A stretch of DNA of 64,000 nt from Garcia nutans (Eukaryota; Streptophyta; Magnoliopsida; Malpighiales; Euphorbiaceae). The first letter of the stretch is position 1. Each line of letters begins with the position of its first letter. Location of the stretch: assembly GCA_947685225.1 (NCBI GenBank), contig CANTUV010000077.1:384501-448500 (forward strand). Reading direction: 5' to 3'. The notes beneath the pieces are model-generated. The model was not told the origin of the DNA, searched no databases, and saw only the letters and a list, made by a program, of their open reading frames with translations. The position numbers and the translations under genes were made by a program. Shown in pieces: positions 25,801 through 36,765 of this stretch.

Positions 25801-28800
25801 TCAGCAAGATTAAAAATTTCAGAGAAGTTTGCCAATAAAACAAGAGAATTCTAAATTTACTGGCTAAGAAATTTGACCAAGTAAAAACATTTCTAACAAA
25901 ACAAGGCTAATATCATCAGAGTTTTGGGTGCATTTTTGCTTAGATTAGCAATAACAACTAACCAAAAAGCTCTTTATATTAAAAATGTGAAGCCAAGATA
26001 GCAAAATTTATTTAAGAGATCTCACAGAATTTCTGGGAAGCAACCTTGGTAACTGGTGCTGCTGATGTGGGTATTGTTCTTGGAAATGAAAATCAGGAAC
26101 ATGAAATGGGTAAGCAAAATCATCATTATCTGCCATTAATTTGTTTTATGGTCTTAAAGGGTTTCCTAGTTTCCAAAACTGATTTTAAGGCTAAAAACAA
26201 CAACAGGCTTAACTTGAGAGTTATAGGGATTGAGTAAAGTGGGTCATTATTATTTTGGTAATATCTTTTCCGCTGTGGAGGAGGCGGAATCCCAAGTAAA
26301 TATTGCTGAGGAACAGTTTATTTTGGACCCAAATCCTTCCAATCGTTCTTTGTGGCAGGCTAAAGAGGCTAGTCTCATTCAAAAATTGAAGATTGAGGAA
26401 ATGTTCTGGAGGCAGAAGTCTCATATTAAATGGATGACTGAAGGAGAGTCAAATTCAAAATTCTTTCATAATTATGTGAAGATATCTAGAAGATTTCAAT
26501 TTATTGCCTCTATTAAAGATGATTCGAGTAGATGTTTAACTAGTCAGGAAGACATTGGTTCCGAGGCTGTCCGATTCTTTTCTTCCCTTTTTCAGGATGA
26601 TTCTACATATCTGCCCCAAGACATGTTAGAACTGATCCCGACGGTAATTTCCGATGGAGATAATGAGATGCTTATTAAGGTTCCTGAAGACTCTGAAATT
26701 AAATCGACTGTTTGGCAGCTTGATCCTAATAGTTCCCCGGGTCCAGATGGCTTTGACGGGAAATTTTTCCGTGCGTGTTGGGATTTCATTCACTGGGATG
26801 TTTGCAGCGCTGTTAAGGAATTCTTTCTTGGCATTCAGATTCCCAAGGCTTTCAGCAGTGCGAATATTGTTTTGATTCCTAAAGTTCAGAATCCAGATCA
26901 TTATTCTCAGTTTCGTCCTATTTGCTTGGCCACTTTTATTAGTAAAGTTTGCACGCGTTTGGTGGCTAATCACCTATCTCCTCTCCTTGATAAAGTTATC
27001 TCTTCTGATCAGGCTGGTTTTCTTAAAGGAAGATCCATACATGAGCAAATTCTCTTGGCAAATGAAATTATTCAGGATTTGGACAGGAAAACGCGAGGGC
27101 ATAATATTGCTATTAAGCTTGACATGTCAAAAGCTTTTGATCGGGTTAGTTGGCCTTTTCTCGAATCGGTTTTGCTTCGTTTTGGTTTTTCATCAAGATT
27201 GGTAAGTCTCATTATGAGTAATCTTGCATCGACTAATTTCTCAGTTATGGTTAATGGAATTAGTCGAGGCTTTTTCAAGCCGCAGCGTGGGGTTAAGCAG
27301 GGAGACCCATTATCCCCTCTTCTCTTCATCATTGCATCGGAATGTTTCTCTAGGGATCTTAACAAATTAATTCAGGACAAGAAAATTTCTCCATATAAAT
27401 TATCTCGCAACTGTCCCATTATCTCACATTTGGCTTTTGCAGATGACCTCCTTTTGTTTATTAATGGTGATTTGAGATCTCTAAGGAATTTTAAAGAGTT
27501 TCTTGCTTCCTATCAACTTGCTTCGGGTCAACTGGTGAATCTTCATAAAAGCTCTCTTTATTGTTCTAAGAATTGCCCGGCCAACTCTGTGCGGCGTATT
27601 GCTAGTTTCATGGGTATGCAGCACAAGTCTTTGCCTTTTACTTATTTAGGAGCTCCTATTTATAAAGGTATCAACAGGGCGTCCTATTGCCAGTTCTTGT
27701 TGGACAAAGTAGGGAATAAATTGCAGGGCTGGTACAAAAAATTTCTCTCTTTTGGTGGAAGACTTATGTTGATTAAACATGTGCTTAGCTCCATTCCTAT
27801 GCATGTTATGGGATCCATGTGCTTGCCTAAATCGATTATATCGGTCTTGCAGTCCAGATTATCTTCATTTTTTTGGAGTTCTGACTACTCTATTCGCAAA
27901 TATCACTGGATTAAATTTGATGATATGTGTTTCGCTATTGATGAAAACGGGCTTGGGCTTCGTTCGTTATTGTCAATCCAAGAAACTTTCTCTATCAAGC
28001 TTCTATGGTCTTTCCTTCTCAATAAATCTGTTTGGGCTAAATTTATGCATTCTAAATACCGATATAGGGAGGATATGACTTGCTTGCCAACTGATTCTAC
28101 CATGTGGAAACGGCTATGTCAAACTTTCCATCATTATTCTGATTTTTTTAACTTGGATGTCTATCCTGTTGCATGGAACAAATCTGTGACTGGGATCTTT
28201 ACTTTCTCTTCAGCATACGAGATTGTTTCTCGGCATAAGGCTCCATCTTTCTCTGCTAAGGTTATTTGGGATGCCGTTATTCCTCAAAAGTATTCCATTC
28301 TGACTTGGAGGATCTTTAACAAAGCTCTGCCGCTGCCTTCGCGACTTCAGAAGCTGGGAATAAGCTTGGCCTCTGCCTGTCCGTTCTGTTATAAAGCTGA
28401 AGCTAGCAGTGATCATGTATTCTATTTTTGTTCTAACATCAGGAATCTCTGGCAATATTTCGGGTCTTACATGGTTGATAATGTTGCTCTCAAAAGGAAT
28501 CTGCGCCAAGAGCTGATGCACTGGTGGTTATTGTCACCATCGAAATCTAATATGGGCAAAATTAAGCGTGTGCTTTCTCAAATTATCCTTTACTCCATAT
28601 GGGTTACTTACTGTTCCTGCTACTGGGGTGACGGGACCTTTTATTTCCCTGCACTTTTGAATTCTATCATTCGGGACTTTCACAATTGGGGTGTGGGGCA
28701 TTCTAATGATGAATTTGCTAGACCTGTTCCAGCCTTAGCGGACTTGTTGCCTTCTCGATTTGGGATATCAAATCTTAAACCCAAGCTTGTTTCTTGGGTC

Positions 28801-31093
28801 AAACCTCCTCTCGGCAGCCTTAAGCTCAATATAGACGCATCATTCAGTTCTCATGGTGCTTCAGGTGGTGCGGTTCTCCGGTCTAGTCATGGTAGTTTCA
28901 TCACAGGTATCTCTTTTATTGTTCATGCTGATTGTGCTTTCAATGCCGAGCTCAAGGCTTTACAAATTGGTGTTCAATGGTTTATTGATGTGGGTTTTGA
29001 AGCTTTTGAAGTAGAATGTGACTCAGCAGCTCTAGTGGATCTTCTCCGGCAACAGTATCTTCATCCTTCTTCTCTTATTGGCAAAACTAAGAAGCTACTG
29101 GATGATCACTCTTGTCCGATTCGTCATATTTATCGGGAGGCCAATCAAGCAGCCCATTTTTTTGCCATGCTCAGTAGTTTGCACAGTAGAAGTTTTTTCT
29201 TTAATTCTTTTGCTTCTATACCTTCGTTTTTAAAAGGTGTGCTTATTAGTGATTGTATGGGTTCGCCCTATATTCGTTTTCAATAATTAATATATTTGGC
29301 GGGTCAAGCGTTTTATTAGTCATGCTTCCAGTTCGCTGGTGCTGGCTCTTAAATCTCTTGATTTCGTTTTTCTAAAAAAAAAAAAAAAAACAAACAGTGC
29401 TGTTACTACTGTGAAGATTCTCACTTTGGCCTTTTATATGTACAAACTCTCTTCTCTCTTTCTGATTTCATGTCAGAAATTGACCAGAAAATCCTTCAGA
29501 TATCAGAGATACTCTGCCATCTTTGATTTTCTGTGGGTTATTGGGATCTGTGCCTTTTTTTTTTTTCCTATTATAAAGATATGCTGAGAGAGAAAAAAAA
29601 AAGAAAACAGTAAAAATAACAATAAAGATACTAACTTTTCCTCAGTTTTGGGATTTGGAAAGAGAGAGAGAAGCAAGAGCCAAGCTGAAGGATACTACTA
29701 ATTATTAAGAGGAATTGTAGTTAAAGACCTTTTCTTGGGGTGGTTTTGCAGAAGATGGATTAAGTTCTGATGGCCCTCCTCCTGTTCTTGCCGTATCACT
29801 TGCCATCTCTGTTTGTTGCTGGTAGTGGTGGTGTTGAAGGTGTAGATGCTTCTGATCAAAAGCCTGATAATCTGAAGAAGGTGCCTTTTTACTGGTAGGA
29901 GATTCTAGGTCTAGCTGGGCTTCAGCTTTGCTTGAAAGAGTGTTCACTGCTGATCCTGAATCAGTACTTTCCCCTCCTGATTTTGAACTTCCCTGAATCA
30001 TTAAGAAAACAAAGCCAAGCCCCACCGAAAATATTCAAATGGGCATTCAAGAAATGCCTCAGAAAAAATATGCATATTATATATAGGTGATTCCATCTTC
30101 CCTTTAAAATAAAAGCAAACTAAGTTTCACAAAAGAATGCCAAGAATTACAAGAAAAGTGAAACTTCCATGAACAAATCTTTGAATTTTCAAACTTCATA
30201 TTAAATTTCTTTATCAAGAATCCAAGTCAAAAGACCATGAAAATAAAAAATCAAAGATGGAGAAAGCAAAAGAAGAGAAGAGAAATCACTACTCTCGGTG
30301 TGTTTTGGAATCTTATTGGCCATGATGGGAACATTTCCAGAGTAGCTGCAGGTCTGCCTGTTACTGAGAATAAAGCTGCAAGAACCAACAAGAAAATAAA
30401 AAATTTGAGAAGGTCACCACCAAAATAAAAGAACTCTGTTAGACATTTTCAAAAAATTTTCCACCTAATCCCTTTTTTGCTCTGCAGTTATATTGGATAA
30501 GGTAAGAAAATCATGCCAAGGAGAGGTCAGATATTACTATGTTTGTAGCCTCACACCATTCAAGTCTCCTTCTCAGGAATGATTACAGGATAACCCCTCT
30601 TACTGTACCTCTCGATAGACATATTCAAGCCTTGCTTTCTCTCTGCTTTTTAGAGGAGTTGGTTATCCTTATCAAACGTCACAAAAGCAGAAATGATAGA
30701 AAGAGGGAGAGAGAGAGAGAGAGAGAGGCATACGTGCTTTAGCTTCATCATTCCTAATCTTAACTCCTTGCAGAACAATTGCTTCTTCAAGCCCTCCAAA
30801 TTCTAAAAAAGATCCTTCTTGATTACTGCAACAAAAACAAAAAATTCAATGAACCCAACAAAACATTTTAAAAAAAGTAATCAAATTTATCAAAAAAAAG
30901 AGAGACAAGAATCTTGAATTTTACACTTTCAGAACAAAATTAAACAAGTTAAGAAGCTGCAGGCATACATGAAACTGGTAGACGGAGTGTTGATTCCATG
31001 AAGAGTTGCATAAGGAAGGTAGTGATGATGATGGTGATTAGAAGGACCTGCAGACTCTGATAAACCAGTCTCTCCAACCCCGTGGTTAGCCAT
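19817..31093 (-). CDS. TGA9: TGA9-type bZIP transcription factor (TGACG-binding, DOG1 domain)
   Basis: Twelve exons join without a break: 31093-30969, 30825-30734, 30375-30293, 29992-29729, 25712-25674, 25563-25504, 25316-25239, 25131-25083, 24204-23933, 23435-23214, 20724-20582 and 19904-19817. They give 1,515 nt and 504 residues. The His-rich N-terminus (MANHGVGE, HHHHHYLPY) and LEEAIVLQGVK are TGA9/TGA10 traits. The bZIP follows at about 195-245 (AQNREAARKSRLRKKAYVQQ) and then the DOG1 domain (DMEYARWLEDDHRHMSEFR). TPAERCFLWMGGFRPS, EGFVRQADNLRQQTFHQLRR and the tail SCQTTTDLQM also match the clade. TGA9/10 act with ROXY glutaredoxins in anther development, per family knowledge. Introns are large: intron 4 is 4.0 kb with a LINE, intron 10 is 2.5 kb and intron 11 holds a MITE. 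All splice sites are GT-AG and no lesion is seen. Confidence 0.94.
20287..20497. mobile_element. MITE with long inverted repeats, family A copy 1
   Basis: The left arm starts CTCTTTAAGCAGCAATAAAT. The right arm read in reverse starts TTCTTTGAACAGCAATAAAT, and the two arms remain similar for about 75 bases. It lies in intron 11 of the TGA9 gene. A related copy sits near 44.8-45.1 kb. Target duplication and superfamily are not determined. Confidence 0.6.
21967..21996. repeat. Perfect 12-bp hairpin in TGA9 intron 10
   Basis: GAAGTGTAAGAG, a 6-base spacer, then CTCTTACACTTC form a perfect stem-loop in otherwise A/T-rich intron DNA. The sequence after it is briefly GC-richer. It could be a trace of a small TIR element or a structured RNA; nothing more can be said. 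Confidence 0.6.
22756..22887. repeat. 66-bp tandem duplication in TGA9 intron 10
   Basis: Two adjacent 66-bp units (22756-22821 and 22822-22887), each starting TCATGTGAGGTAGACTTC and ending AAAGCTTATAT, differ at only two positions. The near identity implies a recent event. Confidence 0.9.
24213..24576. repeat. 181-bp tandem duplication in TGA9 intron 8
   Basis: Two adjacent copies offset by 181 bp share phrases such as GAAATCTTC and ACTAAATGAATT. A pair that locates the offset is GTTGAAC at 24258 and GTTGAGC at 24439. They have diverged by scattered substitutions and small indels, so this is older than the duplication in intron 10. The lower copy begins just upstream of exon 9 in the sense of transcription. 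Confidence 0.8.
26228..29390 (+). mobile_element. 5'-truncated LINE (L1-type non-LTR retrotransposon)
   Basis: The element lies in intron 4 of the TGA9 gene, antisense to it. It contains most of ORF2 but no endonuclease and no ORF1, so it is truncated at the 5' end, as is usual for LINE insertions. It ends in a 17-base poly(A) tail at 29374-29390. I looked for a target-site duplication after the tail and before 26228 and found no clear match. The 5' boundary is estimated from where protein similarity starts. Confidence 0.9.
26230..29286 (+). CDS. LINE ORF2 fragment: reverse transcriptase plus RNase H
   Basis: An uninterrupted frame of 1,018 codons. It lacks the N-terminal endonuclease, so there is no genuine start; the frame simply opens after a stop at 26224-26226. 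The reverse transcriptase shows SSPGPDGFDGKFF, KLDMSKAFDRVSW, QRGVKQGDPLSPLLF and the catalytic FADD near residue 403. A zf-RVT-like segment (about 675-740, with CPFC and a following DHVFYFC) comes next. An RVT_3-type RNase H follows at about 860-985, with the acidic residues in LNIDASF, NAELKAL and VECDSAALVD. The lack of stops over 3 kb suggests a recent insertion. Without the endonuclease the copy should not be autonomous. Confidence 0.95.
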   Translation: MSKVGHYYFGNIFSAVEEAESQVNIAEEQFILDPNPSNRSLWQAKEASLIQKLKIEEMFWRQKSHIKWMTEGESNSKFFHNYVKISRRFQFIASIKDDSSRCLTSQEDIGSEAVRFFSSLFQDDSTYLPQDMLELIPTVISDGDNEMLIKVPEDSEIKSTVWQLDPNSSPGPDGFDGKFFRACWDFIHWDVCSAVKEFFLGIQIPKAFSSANIVLIPKVQNPDHYSQFRPICLATFISKVCTRLVANHLSPLLDKVISSDQAGFLKGRSIHEQILLANEIIQDLDRKTRGHNIAIKLDMSKAFDRVSWPFLESVLLRFGFSSRLVSLIMSNLASTNFSVMVNGISRGFFKPQRGVKQGDPLSPLLFIIASECFSRDLNKLIQDKKISPYKLSRNCPIISHLAFADDLLLFINGDLRSLRNFKEFLASYQLASGQLVNLHKSSLYCSKNCPANSVRRIASFMGMQHKSLPFTYLGAPIYKGINRASYCQFLLDKVGNKLQGWYKKFLSFGGRLMLIKHVLSSIPMHVMGSMCLPKSIISVLQSRLSSFFWSSDYSIRKYHWIKFDDMCFAIDENGLGLRSLLSIQETFSIKLLWSFLLNKSVWAKFMHSKYRYREDMTCLPTDSTMWKRLCQTFHHYSDFFNLDVYPVAWNKSVTGIFTFSSAYEIVSRHKAPSFSAKVIWDAVIPQKYSILTWRIFNKALPLPSRLQKLGISLASACPFCYKAEASSDHVFYFCSNIRNLWQYFGSYMVDNVALKRNLRQELMHWWLLSPSKSNMGKIKRVLSQIILYSIWVTYCSCYWGDGTFYFPALLNSIIRDFHNWGVGHSNDEFARPVPALADLLPSRFGISNLKPKLVSWVKPPLGSLKLNIDASFSSHGASGGAVLRSSHGSFITGISFIVHADCAFNAELKALQIGVQWFIDVGFEAFEVECDSAALVDLLRQQYLHPSSLIGKTKKLLDDHSCPIRHIYREANQAAHFFAMLSSLHSRSFFFNSFASIPSFLKGVLISDCMGSPYIRFQ

Positions 31094-31437
31094 GCAAGCA
31101 AAGACTCTTTCTTTCTCAGACCATTCTCATCTTTCTTTTTACTGTCTGCAACAAAAAAACTGAAGCAATAACAACACAAAAAGAGTTGGTAAAAATGAAG
31201 TCAAGAAAACTCCATAAAAGAAACAGAGCAATTAGACTATTATGAACTATTGCCACAACTACTAATTTCCAAGTAATTTCAAGAATAATTATGTTTACCT
31301 CAGTTCTTAAAAATTCTAAAGAAAGGTTTTACTATGAGCAAAACCCAACTCACAGAAAAAAAGAAAGAGAGAAAAAGATCAAAGCTTTCTTGTCAAAGTA
31401 TATCTAAGTTGCCACAAGAAGAGACAAGTCTTTTTCT

Positions 31438-31474
<37 letters not shown>

Positions 31475-31570
31475 TCACTTTCCAACTTTTTTATCTTTCA
31501 TGGCCGTCTCTATCTCTTGCTTTCCTTTCCTTTCTTTTGCCTCTCTCTCTCTCTCTCTCCTTCTGTGTGA
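31094..31570 (-). other. TGA9 5' leader with a leader intron
   Basis: Read on the minus strand, a CT-rich leader and an (AT)n tract at about 31440-31471 precede a donor at 31299/31298 (ACTGAG|GTAAAC). The acceptor (TTGCAG) ends at 31146, leaving a 52-base leader exon (31145-31094) before the ATG. The transcription start is not defined; the tract of CTCTCT at about 31543-31559 (GAGAGA on the gene strand) is a plausible promoter-proximal element. Confidence 0.5.
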
Positions 31571-33369
31571 AGAAAACAAAAATGATTTGATTTTAGACTT
31601 TTCCTTTCCTTATTAACCACTCTGTTTTCTTTCTTTCTTTCTTTCTCTGTCTGTAGTAAATATTTATGAGTTTTTGAAGTTGCTGTTCTTCATATGCACA
31701 CCAAAATCTTGTCCTTGCAAGGCCTGTCTCATGCTCTCTGGGTCCTGTGGAGTTTTGCCAAAAATAAACAAATAACAAATATATATTATATTTTTGTTTA
31801 TTTATTTATAAATCAAAGTTAAATTCTTTTTAAAAAAATTAGTCATAATTTGAAAAAAATAAAAAAAGGCAAAACAGAAAGAAATTAGAGATGGGGTCTT
31901 TGCAAGGAACCCACTAGAAATCAGTATCACTGACTCCTACTCCAACTCTTCTCTCTCTTCTAACCGCTTGCTCTTTCCCATTGGTCCTTTTAACGGGACT
32001 CTTCAGAGATTCAAGTACTTTCAGAAGGAAAAAGATAAAAATGTTTATTAATTATTACATTAAATTCAATCTTGAATATTATTTATGTAAGATGAGACGA
32101 TGTTTTCTTTCATAAAAGATAATGGTATTAATCAAGAAAATGAAAAAGAAAAATTCTTTTTTTTTCAAGAAGTGTGATTTCTTGATTTTTTATGCCTATA
32201 GAGGAAGTCTTGAGTTAAGTTCAGCCAGCTCAAATATTAAGTAGAGGAAGAAATGCATTCTGAATTTATTCATATGAAGAATATATATTTATTAATAAAT
32301 TGTATTTCAGTGCATTTTATTTAAATATAAAAAAAATGGCCATTATATATAAAAGGAAGTTTTGAGTTTAGTTTAAATAGCTTAAACGCTATTTTGAGTA
32401 TTGGTATAGAAAAAAAAAATCGATTTTGATATATTATCCCAAAAATATGTAACTATAGTTGTATTTTGATTTTTTTCATAATATTATTATTTTAGAGTTG
32501 AGCCGTGTCAAATTATAAAAACAATAAAATTTTTTCTATCAAATTCTAATATAGCTGTGTATTTAAAAATTCGAATTGGAGATCTCTGATCAAGGTAGAA
32601 TATCTTTTACCAATTGATTTACATATTTGATAATATTTTGATATATTTTTTAATTTAAAGAAAATAGATATTACATATTTTTAATTATTTAAAGTTTCTG
32701 CTATGCCAATTCAACCAAAACATTATAAAAGTAATACTCAACTTGTAAATACTAATCAAATGCAGTTGAAAAATATTAAAAAAAAATTATATATATATAT
32801 ATAAATTAAACCAAGTTCTTGAGATGGATTTGTTTGGTATTATCCCCTTAGTTGATAGGTCAACATCCATTCCCTGTCATCACCTAAAACCATGCCACAT
32901 TAAGATTCTTTTCCCTTAATAGAAATAGAAATATTGTTTCTCTGAGAAGTTTATAGGACACATAGTCATTACATAAGGGACTTTTTATTATCTCTTTAGG
33001 GTCTTAATCTCTACATTAGGTAAATCTTTCTTCTTCTCAAAATGCCCCTAAAACTAAATTATCGTATATTGCCATCAGCATGGAGTAGAAGAAATTCATT
33101 TTTTTGAATATATTATTTAAAAAAATATACATGTATCATTAAATTGTATCTCGATATATTATATTTATACATATTCACATGAAAAAAAGAGAACGAGAGA
33201 TGAAACCATTATTTCTTTTCTTCAATACAAGAGGAAGAAGCAAATATTTTTATGTTGTGGTGAACTATTTGTACTACTTTTGTTGGTAATATGCCCTTTC
33301 TACCAATTATTCCTTTGTCATACCAATGATTGGTTAAAGAGAGAGAATTATTAGTAGCATTCATGGACT

Positions 33370-33411
<42 letters not shown>

Positions 33412-34425
33412 CCCAAAAAACTTTACATGTTCTTGATAAGGAAGATTGTGAGAGTCTTATAGATTATAGATTCTATGGATCTTGCAATGTATTAATTAAA
33501 ATTTGAAATTCTTTTATAAGTTCCTTTGCTTGTGTGCTTGTAGAAAGGTGATTGGTCTAGATCAGATCCAGGTATCAATTAATACCCTTTTGAAGATTTT
33601 TGTTTAATAATTAGATTTAAAGCATTAAATTATAAAAATTGTTATAATTGCATTAAATTAATAATTCCAATTTGCATCTTATTATTATTCTTCTTCTTAG
33701 TTTTGCATCATTACTACTTGGCATTGCGTGAACTTTGGAAGATTGTTCCATGCATAATTCAGTTTAGTTTCACATTATTGACTTTAAATCCAAAGATTTT
33801 TTTTTTATTTTTTATGGAAAAAGAAAAACTCTGACTATGGACATGGTTTTGACCTTCCATTGATACGAATAATCTTAAAATTACACCTGCCAATGATTAC
33901 TGGTAGGGCTCATACTACACATGCAGAACATGAAAATCATGATTAGTTACTTCCATTGTAAATCCAACATAAATCTATTAACAGAGAAAAATATATTTAT
34001 CCATAAATTTTGTCTCAGCATACTATTAATCTCATTCAAGTTTCGTGTTTAAAACACGTTAAATCCTCAATGAAATGTTCATTTTTGAGCTAAAGTTCAA
34101 TAGTCCTATATTATTTCATTTTAAATCATGAATCGGTTTTAAATCCATTATCAAAGAAAAATACACTTATTGATAGGTTGTATCTTGATGTGGCTGATCT
34201 CATCTAAATTTATTGTTTGAAACATGTGAAATCCTCCATAAGATGTTCATTTTTGAGCCAAAGGTTATTAGTCCGATAATATTCCTTGCCCAGAATAGTA
34301 TTGAACCCAAATAGGAATGCTTTGTTTTTGCATATATTGTCCTCATTTGAACTCTATAACTCCATTTAAGCAACCAAATTAGCTAGCAAATGGTCCCCTC
34401 AAAACTGGCATAATTGAAATCATAA
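31571..34425. other. Intergenic spacer and presumed TGA9 promoter region
   Basis: No gene is seen. It contains presumed TGA9 upstream sequence and a long (TA)n tract at about 33373-33408. There are also two diverged copies of a phrase about AAAAATACACTTATTGATAGGTTGTATCT near 33.98-34.02 and 34.15-34.2 kb. Both copies are followed by text resembling GTGAAATCCTC and AATGTTCATTTTTGAGC. Confidence 0.45.
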
Positions 34426-34746
34426 TTAAAATCCCAAGGCATAGCAGAAATTCCAAATCCAAATCACGCCCATTATAGCATCTTCTATAATTGTAGAAAC
34501 AACTACCTTTCTGTAGCCTTCCTTTTTAAGTGAGGCCTCAAACATCTCAGGACCTAAAATCTTCCAAATCAAACTACCAACAATCATCAGAAAGCCGCAC
34601 ATAGGTCCCCATTTTTGGATTGTCTTTGCATACTTGAAACTTGGCAAACATTTGGTAATTAGAAATTGGTAGAATATTTTCCAAGGCCAGCTATACAAAA
34701 CAAGTAGGTGCTGGCCATTTCCCAATTGCACAAAATGTTCATGCAT
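34426..34746 (-). CDS. Unrecognised ORF, 106 codons, hydrophobic
   Basis: The frame has gene-like composition, with Met, Gly, Glu and Trp residues, unlike the low-complexity ORFs nearby. It shows two hydrophobic stretches (about WGPMCGFLMIVGSLIWKIL and AIMGVIWIWNFCYALGF) separated by a charged segment. That suggests a small membrane protein or the last exon of one. Base composition here is less A/T-rich than the flanks. No partner exon was placed with confidence. It may be a real exon, a decayed gene or chance. Confidence 0.3.
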   Translation of the reverse strand: MHEHFVQLGNGQHLLVLYSWPWKIFYQFLITKCLPSFKYAKTIQKWGPMCGFLMIVGSLIWKILGPEMFEASLKKEGYRKVVVSTIIEDAIMGVIWIWNFCYALGF

Positions 34747-36201
34747 ACAGGTAGATATCTCTCTTGCTCAACAGGTTTAAAAAAAAAGTATACTGTGTTC
34801 ACTTACGTAAAGTTGGTAACACAAGTTTGATCATCTTCAATTGCATTTTTGTTCAAGTTCTAAAATATAATGCAGCAAACCACTAAATTGTAACTTAGTG
34901 GCTAGCATTGTTGTTACTCCCCCTTATGTCTCAAGTTGAGTCCCAAGTGTTTCCCTTACTTCCACATGTAATTAGTAAAAAAAAAAAGATTATTGCAGCA
35001 AGTTTCATTTGTCAGCAATCAATATTCTCAGAACTGCACATGTGAACAACTTATAGAATTGACCTGCACTTGCAGGCTTAACCTAGCAATAAATATATAT
35101 TTTTCAACTGGGTACCTGAAAGCATTTCTTCCAACATGACAAAACTAGAAAATGAGTCGAAAATCAAACAAATATTAGGAAATAGCAACAAATAATATGA
35201 TAAAAAAAACATAAGGAAAATTTTATCAATCACTGATCCATGTAGTTAAGAGAGATCAATGCACCATATTAACTGGTTGATCTTGTTTTTGTACTAGCAG
35301 TTAATAAACTGCAGTTCATCCTAAGTAAGAATTGATTCAGTAGCTAATTTCTGATATCCACTGTAAAAGCTACTTATGCAACAGCATAAAGATTAAACAC
35401 CCTGCATAGCCATGTGGTCAAGTACACAGCAAAAAATATGTAATTCCCACCATGTCTGTAAAATTTGCTGTTAAGACTTTTATTTCTGACCGAAGGATTC
35501 TTTTTGAATAAAATCTAAAACAAAAACATCAAGTAGTAACTCCAATTGAAAGGCACAGCTAGTGGCTGCGTTTCAGTTCTAACTTCTGAGAACCCCATAC
35601 ATTTTACTCAAAACATGAGTGCAATGACAATTTACTGTTCTATTCATAGAAGCAACAACCTCATAAGTACCAAACAACAATGAAAGAGATGAAACTTTTC
35701 CATGTTGAAAGATTAACGATCCTCAACTTTTTTTTTTCCTTTTATGGTGGCATTAAACAAATGAAATAAGAACTACAACAAAATTTAGTATGGACAATTC
35801 TTGCAATCAAATAAAGCTTTTGAACAATTCTTGCAATCAAACTTATTGCTGCATCAGTGATAAACAAAGGGCACAGATATAGAGAGGAATCAACATGTAT
35901 TTACAAAGCCAAAGGTCGAAGAAAACCATTCGATAGCGTGTTTGTCTGTGTGTATAGTGTATATGAGAAAGAGAACAAGATCTTTTAATTGAGGAGAAAG
36001 AAGCAGCTTGTCTATGCTAAGCAAAATGACAATAAAATGATCAGAGAATATGTTTCTTCTGCTGAAGGAAAAAATATTTAAACAAGACTTCAATGATGAA
36101 TGATCATTTACACAAAAGGGAAAAGGACACTCCAGCTCCAAGTGTTGTAAATTTTACCTGAATTTGTCTAATACGAGTGATTTTGAACCAAAACTTGAAT
36201 A
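34747..36201. other. Moderately AT-rich region with no identified gene
   Basis: The composition is closer to UTR or intron sequence than to the neighbouring spacers, so it may belong to a minus-strand transcription unit joining the fragments at 34.5 and 36.3 kb. No coding exon could be supported. A 17-base phrase, AACAATTCTTGCAATCA, is repeated at about 35783 and 35823. Confidence 0.35.
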
Positions 36202-36420
36202 TCAACCAAAGTAATAACATAATTTCAATTCATACTCAAACTGCACATCTACATTCACATATTTCCTCATGAGATGAACCATGAATGAGGCAAAATTAGC
36301 CAGCATCTGGCATTCATCTTGGCTTTTGGCCTCTGATACAACTCCTTGAATTACCAGTTTCCTAAGATTCAGGCAACGTTTTAGCAGCCCCTCAACCCAA
36401 TGTGAGAAGAAATTATTAAT
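36202..36420 (-). pseudogene. C-terminal fragment resembling an F-box/LRR protein
   Basis: The minus strand reads openly for about 72 codons to a stop at 36204-36202. It contains WVEGLLKRCLNLRKLVIQG, then SEAKSQDECQMLANF and HLMRKYVNVDVQFEYE. The leucine-rich start and overall pattern resemble the end of plant F-box/RNI-like proteins (I recall At1g10780 as similar). The frame is cut off upstream at an AT-rich insert beginning near 36421, and I find no F-box or further repeats on its far side before 37.3 kb. It is therefore most likely a gene tail or remnant. Confidence 0.5.
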
Positions 36421-36765
36421 CCATTTGGTTCGATCAGTTAACCATTAATCGAATCTTTTTTTTTTTAATTATTTATTTATTATTTATTATTTAATTTTTT
36501 AATTATATTACTTTTTTTTACTATAAATATAAATTTTTTATTGTAAAATAAAGTTATTTTTTAGTTTTTTTAATAAATTTTATTTAGTTATTTAATTATA
36601 TTAAATTTTTTGTTCTAAATAAAATTTTTATTATAAAATTAAAAAAAATTAATCAGTTTGATTAATTAATCGAACTGATCAATTTAATTCGGTTAAAAAT
36701 TTTAAAAAATTAAATTTGGTTAATTGATCGATTTAGTTGATTAATTAACTGACAGATTTTTCAAC
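36421..36765. mobile_element. AT-rich insertion with partial inverted ends (MITE-like)
   Basis: Ends carry phrases of the type TTCGATCAGTTAACC and AATCGAACTGATCAATT, partly inverted relative to each other, around an A/T-only core. It abuts the F-box-like fragment exactly where its reading frame ends. Boundaries and target duplication are uncertain, so it may instead be a simple-sequence expansion. Confidence 0.35.

Noticed and set aside
26046..26237. ORF upstream of the LINE frame
   Set aside because: It does not read as LINE ORF2 sequence and shows no recognisable domain; probably TGA9 intron DNA.
30708..30729. (GA)n tract as a regulatory GAGA element
   Set aside because: It lies in TGA9 intron 2, and simple-repeat expansion explains it without a regulatory role.
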